Assembly: GCA_938083195.1 (NCBI GenBank)
Contig: CALKCK010000025.1
Coordinates: 145,877-209,876, forward strand
Reading direction: 5' to 3'
Length of the DNA: 64,000 nucleotides
Source of the DNA: an uncultured Pirellulaceae bacterium
Lineage (GTDB): Bacteria; Planctomycetota; Planctomycetia; Pirellulales; Pirellulaceae
Below, one piece after another: positions 61,861 to 64,000 of the stretch (its first letter is position 1; each line of letters starts with the position of its first letter). Position numbers and translations under genes: made by a program. Under the pieces are notes generated by a model. It was not told the origin of the DNA. It was given only the letters and a program-made list of their open reading frames with translations, and made no database searches.

Positions 61861-63075
61861 ATGACACCACGCGCATTCTCAGTCGAAGTCGTTGAAAAAC
61901 TCCAGAGCGCTGACTTCGAAGCGTTTTGGGCCGGGGGCTGCGTACGCGATCAAATCCTCGGGATTCAGCCACAGGATTACGATGTAGCGACCAATGCCAC
62001 ACCCGATCAAATCCGTGAAATATTCGGAAAAAACAAAACGTTGGCCATTGGAGCCGCCTTCGGGGTTATCACCGTTCTTGGCCCCAAGACCGCGGGGCAG
62101 GTCGAGGTCGCAACCTTCAGAAAAGATGGCGGCTATTCCGATGGTCGTCGCCCAGACAGCGTTGAATTTACCGACGCCAAAGAAGATGCGCTTCGCCGCG
62201 ATTTCACAATCAACGGAATGTTTTTTGACCCAACTACCGACCAGCTTATCGATTACGTCAACGGCAAAGAGGATCTCAACAAGCGGCTAATTCGTGCGAT
62301 CGGTACGCCAGAGGATCGCATCCAAGAAGACAAATTGCGGATGCTTCGCGCGGTGAGATTTGCTGCGACGTATGAATTTGCAATCGAACCAGAAACCATG
62401 CACGCGATTCAGAGTGCAGCAGCGGAGATCACTGTCGTCAGTGGCGAACGGATCGGAACCGAAATGCGCCGAATGCTCACTCACTCCAATCGCGCGACTG
62501 CAATTTCATTGTTGCGAGAAACTCAATTAATCGAAAAAATCATCCCAAACGCCGCCTCGCTTTTTCCCAATAATAAAACATGGGATGATCTACTTTCTCA
62601 ATTGCGCCGACTCAATGGCAATTTTGAATCCGCGCTTGCCGTTCTAATGGAGCCAATCTTTACGGAGTCAGTTTTAAATTCAGTATCTAGTGGTTGGAAA
62701 CTTTCTAATCATGAAATTAAAGCAGTTCGCTGGATCCATCAGAATTGGAAAAAACTAGTCGATGCAGAGCAGCGTCCCTGGTCCGTCATCCAACCACTGC
62801 TGACCCATCGCCAGTCTCGATCGGCGCTTGCCATCGCCGCCTGCCAAACCGAAATTACCAGTGCCGGGGTTCAATTTTGTCGCGACCGACTCACGTGGGA
62901 ATCTGAGAGACTCAATCCACCACCGCTGCTTGATGGAAGCACATTAATTCGAATGGGAATTACCCCTGGGCCAAAATTCAGCCTAATTCTCTCAGATGTC
63001 CGCTCCGCGCAACTCGACGGGGAAATCTCAACCGCTGAACAAGCCGCTGAAAGGGCACAACAATCGGTTCGCTAA
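61861..63075 (+). CDS. CCA-adding tRNA nucleotidyltransferase / poly(A) polymerase family
   Basis: A 404-residue class II nucleotidyltransferase. 'FEAFWAGGCVRDQILGIQPQ' then 'DYDVAT' gives the G-G-x-V-R-D and D-x-D catalytic motifs. 'RRPDSVEFTDAKEDALRRDF' then 'TINGMFFDP' is the base and sugar recognition motif, and 'RIQEDKLRMLRAVRFAATYE' the conserved neck. The C-terminal body and tail are helical. It would add or repair the 3' CCA of tRNAs; the tRNA-Leu in this window encodes no CCA, which fits. A poly(A) polymerase function cannot be excluded. Confidence 0.9.
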   Translation: MTPRAFSVEVVEKLQSADFEAFWAGGCVRDQILGIQPQDYDVATNATPDQIREIFGKNKTLAIGAAFGVITVLGPKTAGQVEVATFRKDGGYSDGRRPDSVEFTDAKEDALRRDFTINGMFFDPTTDQLIDYVNGKEDLNKRLIRAIGTPEDRIQEDKLRMLRAVRFAATYEFAIEPETMHAIQSAAAEITVVSGERIGTEMRRMLTHSNRATAISLLRETQLIEKIIPNAASLFPNNKTWDDLLSQLRRLNGNFESALAVLMEPIFTESVLNSVSSGWKLSNHEIKAVRWIHQNWKKLVDAEQRPWSVIQPLLTHRQSRSALAIAACQTEITSAGVQFCRDRLTWESERLNPPPLLDGSTLIRMGITPGPKFSLILSDVRSAQLDGEISTAEQAAERAQQSVR

Positions 63076-63164
63076 TTGATTTCCAGCAATGGCCTTCCAG
63101 GCAATCAGTCGTATAATAAAACTGCCGCGATCGAGTTCTTGCCAATCATTAACCGGAGTTAGGT

Positions 63165-64000
63165 TTGAAGCTTACTGTATCCTGTCCTGAGTGTGGCAAA
63201 ACATTTCGCAACCTAAAACCCGAATTGGCTGGGAAAAAGGCACGATGTAGTTGCGGCAAACTAGTAAGGCTAGGAGCAAAAAAATCCTCTGCTTTAGAGA
63301 CCTCAGCGGCTTTGCCAAAAGAATCTCGAGACTCGTCTCCAAATGTTAAACCGGGATTACCTACGGTCCCCCCTGAACGCTCGCCCTCCAGCGAAAAAAA
63401 AACAAAAAGAAAAAAACGACGTGGCCGGACAATAGAAATCCCAATCACTGTTTCGGTCTCTTCTCCCGGAACGGAGGAACCGCTTTTTAAAGACACCTAC
63501 GGGGACCTCGATGACATTTTAGCCGGTGCGGGCAATTCCGCTCCCTTGAAAATACCTCGGCCACAAGACACACCAACATCCCCTACGGCTGAGTCCTCCT
63601 CTCAGGAATCTCCACCCACGTTCGCTGCACCATCGCAAGTCGGTGTGATTGCGGGCCTGCTTTCAGCCACACTTGCAGTTTGGTTTGGAACACTGATCGC
63701 GACTTCAAAATTTGCAGTTATCGATTGGCCCTTAATTCGAAACCTGTCCAATTCACTCCAGAATTTATTTAACGTTAGTTTTGGAGAAGCCGAAGTCACC
63801 ACAGTGTTCAACGCCGTCTTCTTGCTTCTCGGCTGGACGCTCTGGCTGGCGGCGTTGGTGCTGATCGCTTTGGGAGTTGGACAATTTTTTAATACATTTA
63901 TCCAGCTCTTGTTTAAGCAATCGTTCATTAAGAGAATCGATGGACTAATTGGAGCTTGCGCAATCACGATCCTATTTCTGATGATCGCGGTCATTTTCAC
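63165..64000 (+). CDS. Zinc-ribbon membrane protein, partial (continues past the right edge)
   Basis: The frame is open for 278 codons from TTG 63165, with GGAG (63155-63158) six bases upstream. The N-terminus has a zinc ribbon: C7-P-E-C10 and C28-S-C30 in 'VSCPECGKTFRNLKPELAGK' and 'KARCSCGKLVRLG', as in MJ0042-like finger proteins of planctomycetes. A long Ser/Pro/Lys-rich linker follows (about 35-155), including 'KKTKRKKRRGR'. Then come transmembrane helices: 'VGVIAGLLSATLAVWFGTLI', 'FLLLGWTLWLAALVLIALGV' and 'CAITILFLMIAVIF'. The function is unknown. The minus-strand open frame over the same region is a shadow. Confidence 0.8.
   Translation, partial: MKLTVSCPECGKTFRNLKPELAGKKARCSCGKLVRLGAKKSSALETSAALPKESRDSSPNVKPGLPTVPPERSPSSEKKTKRKKRRGRTIEIPITVSVSSPGTEEPLFKDTYGDLDDILAGAGNSAPLKIPRPQDTPTSPTAESSSQESPPTFAAPSQVGVIAGLLSATLAVWFGTLIATSKFAVIDWPLIRNLSNSLQNLFNVSFGEAEVTTVFNAVFLLLGWTLWLAALVLIALGVGQFFNTFIQLLFKQSFIKRIDGLIGACAITILFLMIAVIF

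Noticed and set aside
63602..64000. Minus-strand open frame of 132 codons at the right edge
   Set aside because: It lies opposite the zinc-ribbon membrane protein, which has an SD, a zinc ribbon and membrane helices; the minus frame has no recognisable features.
1..64000. CRISPR array, prophage, insertion sequence or restriction system
   Set aside because: No spaced direct-repeat array, transposase, integrase, phage structural gene or methylase/nuclease pair was seen anywhere.

Overview
The window looks like a chromosomal segment of a marine or aquatic planctomycete, most likely Pirellulaceae-like, with moderate GC. The evidence is family content: two CxPxR sulfatases, a PSD1-type (DUF1549/DUF1553) cytochrome next to a Tat-exported DUF1501 protein, a PVC-type membrane-bound dehydrogenase with a Pirellula-type c-heme partner, a tricorn-like S41 protease, PQQ-like propellers, 'MWP'-starting planctomycete ECF sigma factors and fused Ser/Thr kinases. 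I see no transposase, integrase, phage module, rRNA or CRISPR array.

Layout. (a) 1-2105: a large secreted protein on the minus strand, open at the left edge. (b) 2.4-7.6 kb, signalling: a small coiled-coil protein, a kinase with a degenerate receiver domain, and an ECF sigma factor overlapping a kinase that has an anti-sigma-like N-terminus and a Cache-like C-terminus. (c) 7.9-12.6 kb: two secreted PQQ-like propellers around a zinc-ribbon protein, then a FabZ-like dehydratase. (d) 12.6-19.8 kb, envelope and stress: a glycine-rich stress protein, two phospholipase-D/cardiolipin-synthase enzymes, an HdeD-like protein, a SOUL heme-binding protein and a 54-residue DUF6435-like protein. (e) 20.2-36.2 kb, redox, light and DNA repair: a protoporphyrinogen-oxidase-like flavoprotein, an ECF factor, an M48-like protein without its HExxH motif, an SDR/SRPBCC fusion, a Nudix-like protein with a broken Nudix box, an SDR lacking its catalytic Tyr, a class II photolyase fused to a renalase-like flavoprotein, a Nei-type glycosylase, a FeS-BCP-type photolyase lacking the Fe-S cysteines, heme A synthase and TspO. 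(f) 36.4-51.6 kb, polymer catabolism: two sulfatases, a Gfo/Idh/MocA oxidoreductase, a c-heme protein, a PVC dehydrogenase-ThuA fusion and an esterase, with EEP nuclease, SpoIIAA-like, HEAT, GNAT and CutA genes. A degraded-looking tRNA-Leu follows. (g) 52-64 kb: tricorn-like protease, FGE-like protein, esterase, rhodanese, PSD1 plus DUF1501, CCA-adding enzyme, and a zinc-ribbon membrane protein open at the right edge.

The strongest candidate for something new is region (e). It brings photoreactivation, base-excision repair, flavin redox and tetrapyrrole-linked genes together, and several members have lost canonical catalytic or cofactor residues. The second is the ECF/kinase/Cache module in (b). 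All family assignments come from motif recognition by eye; no database search was run.
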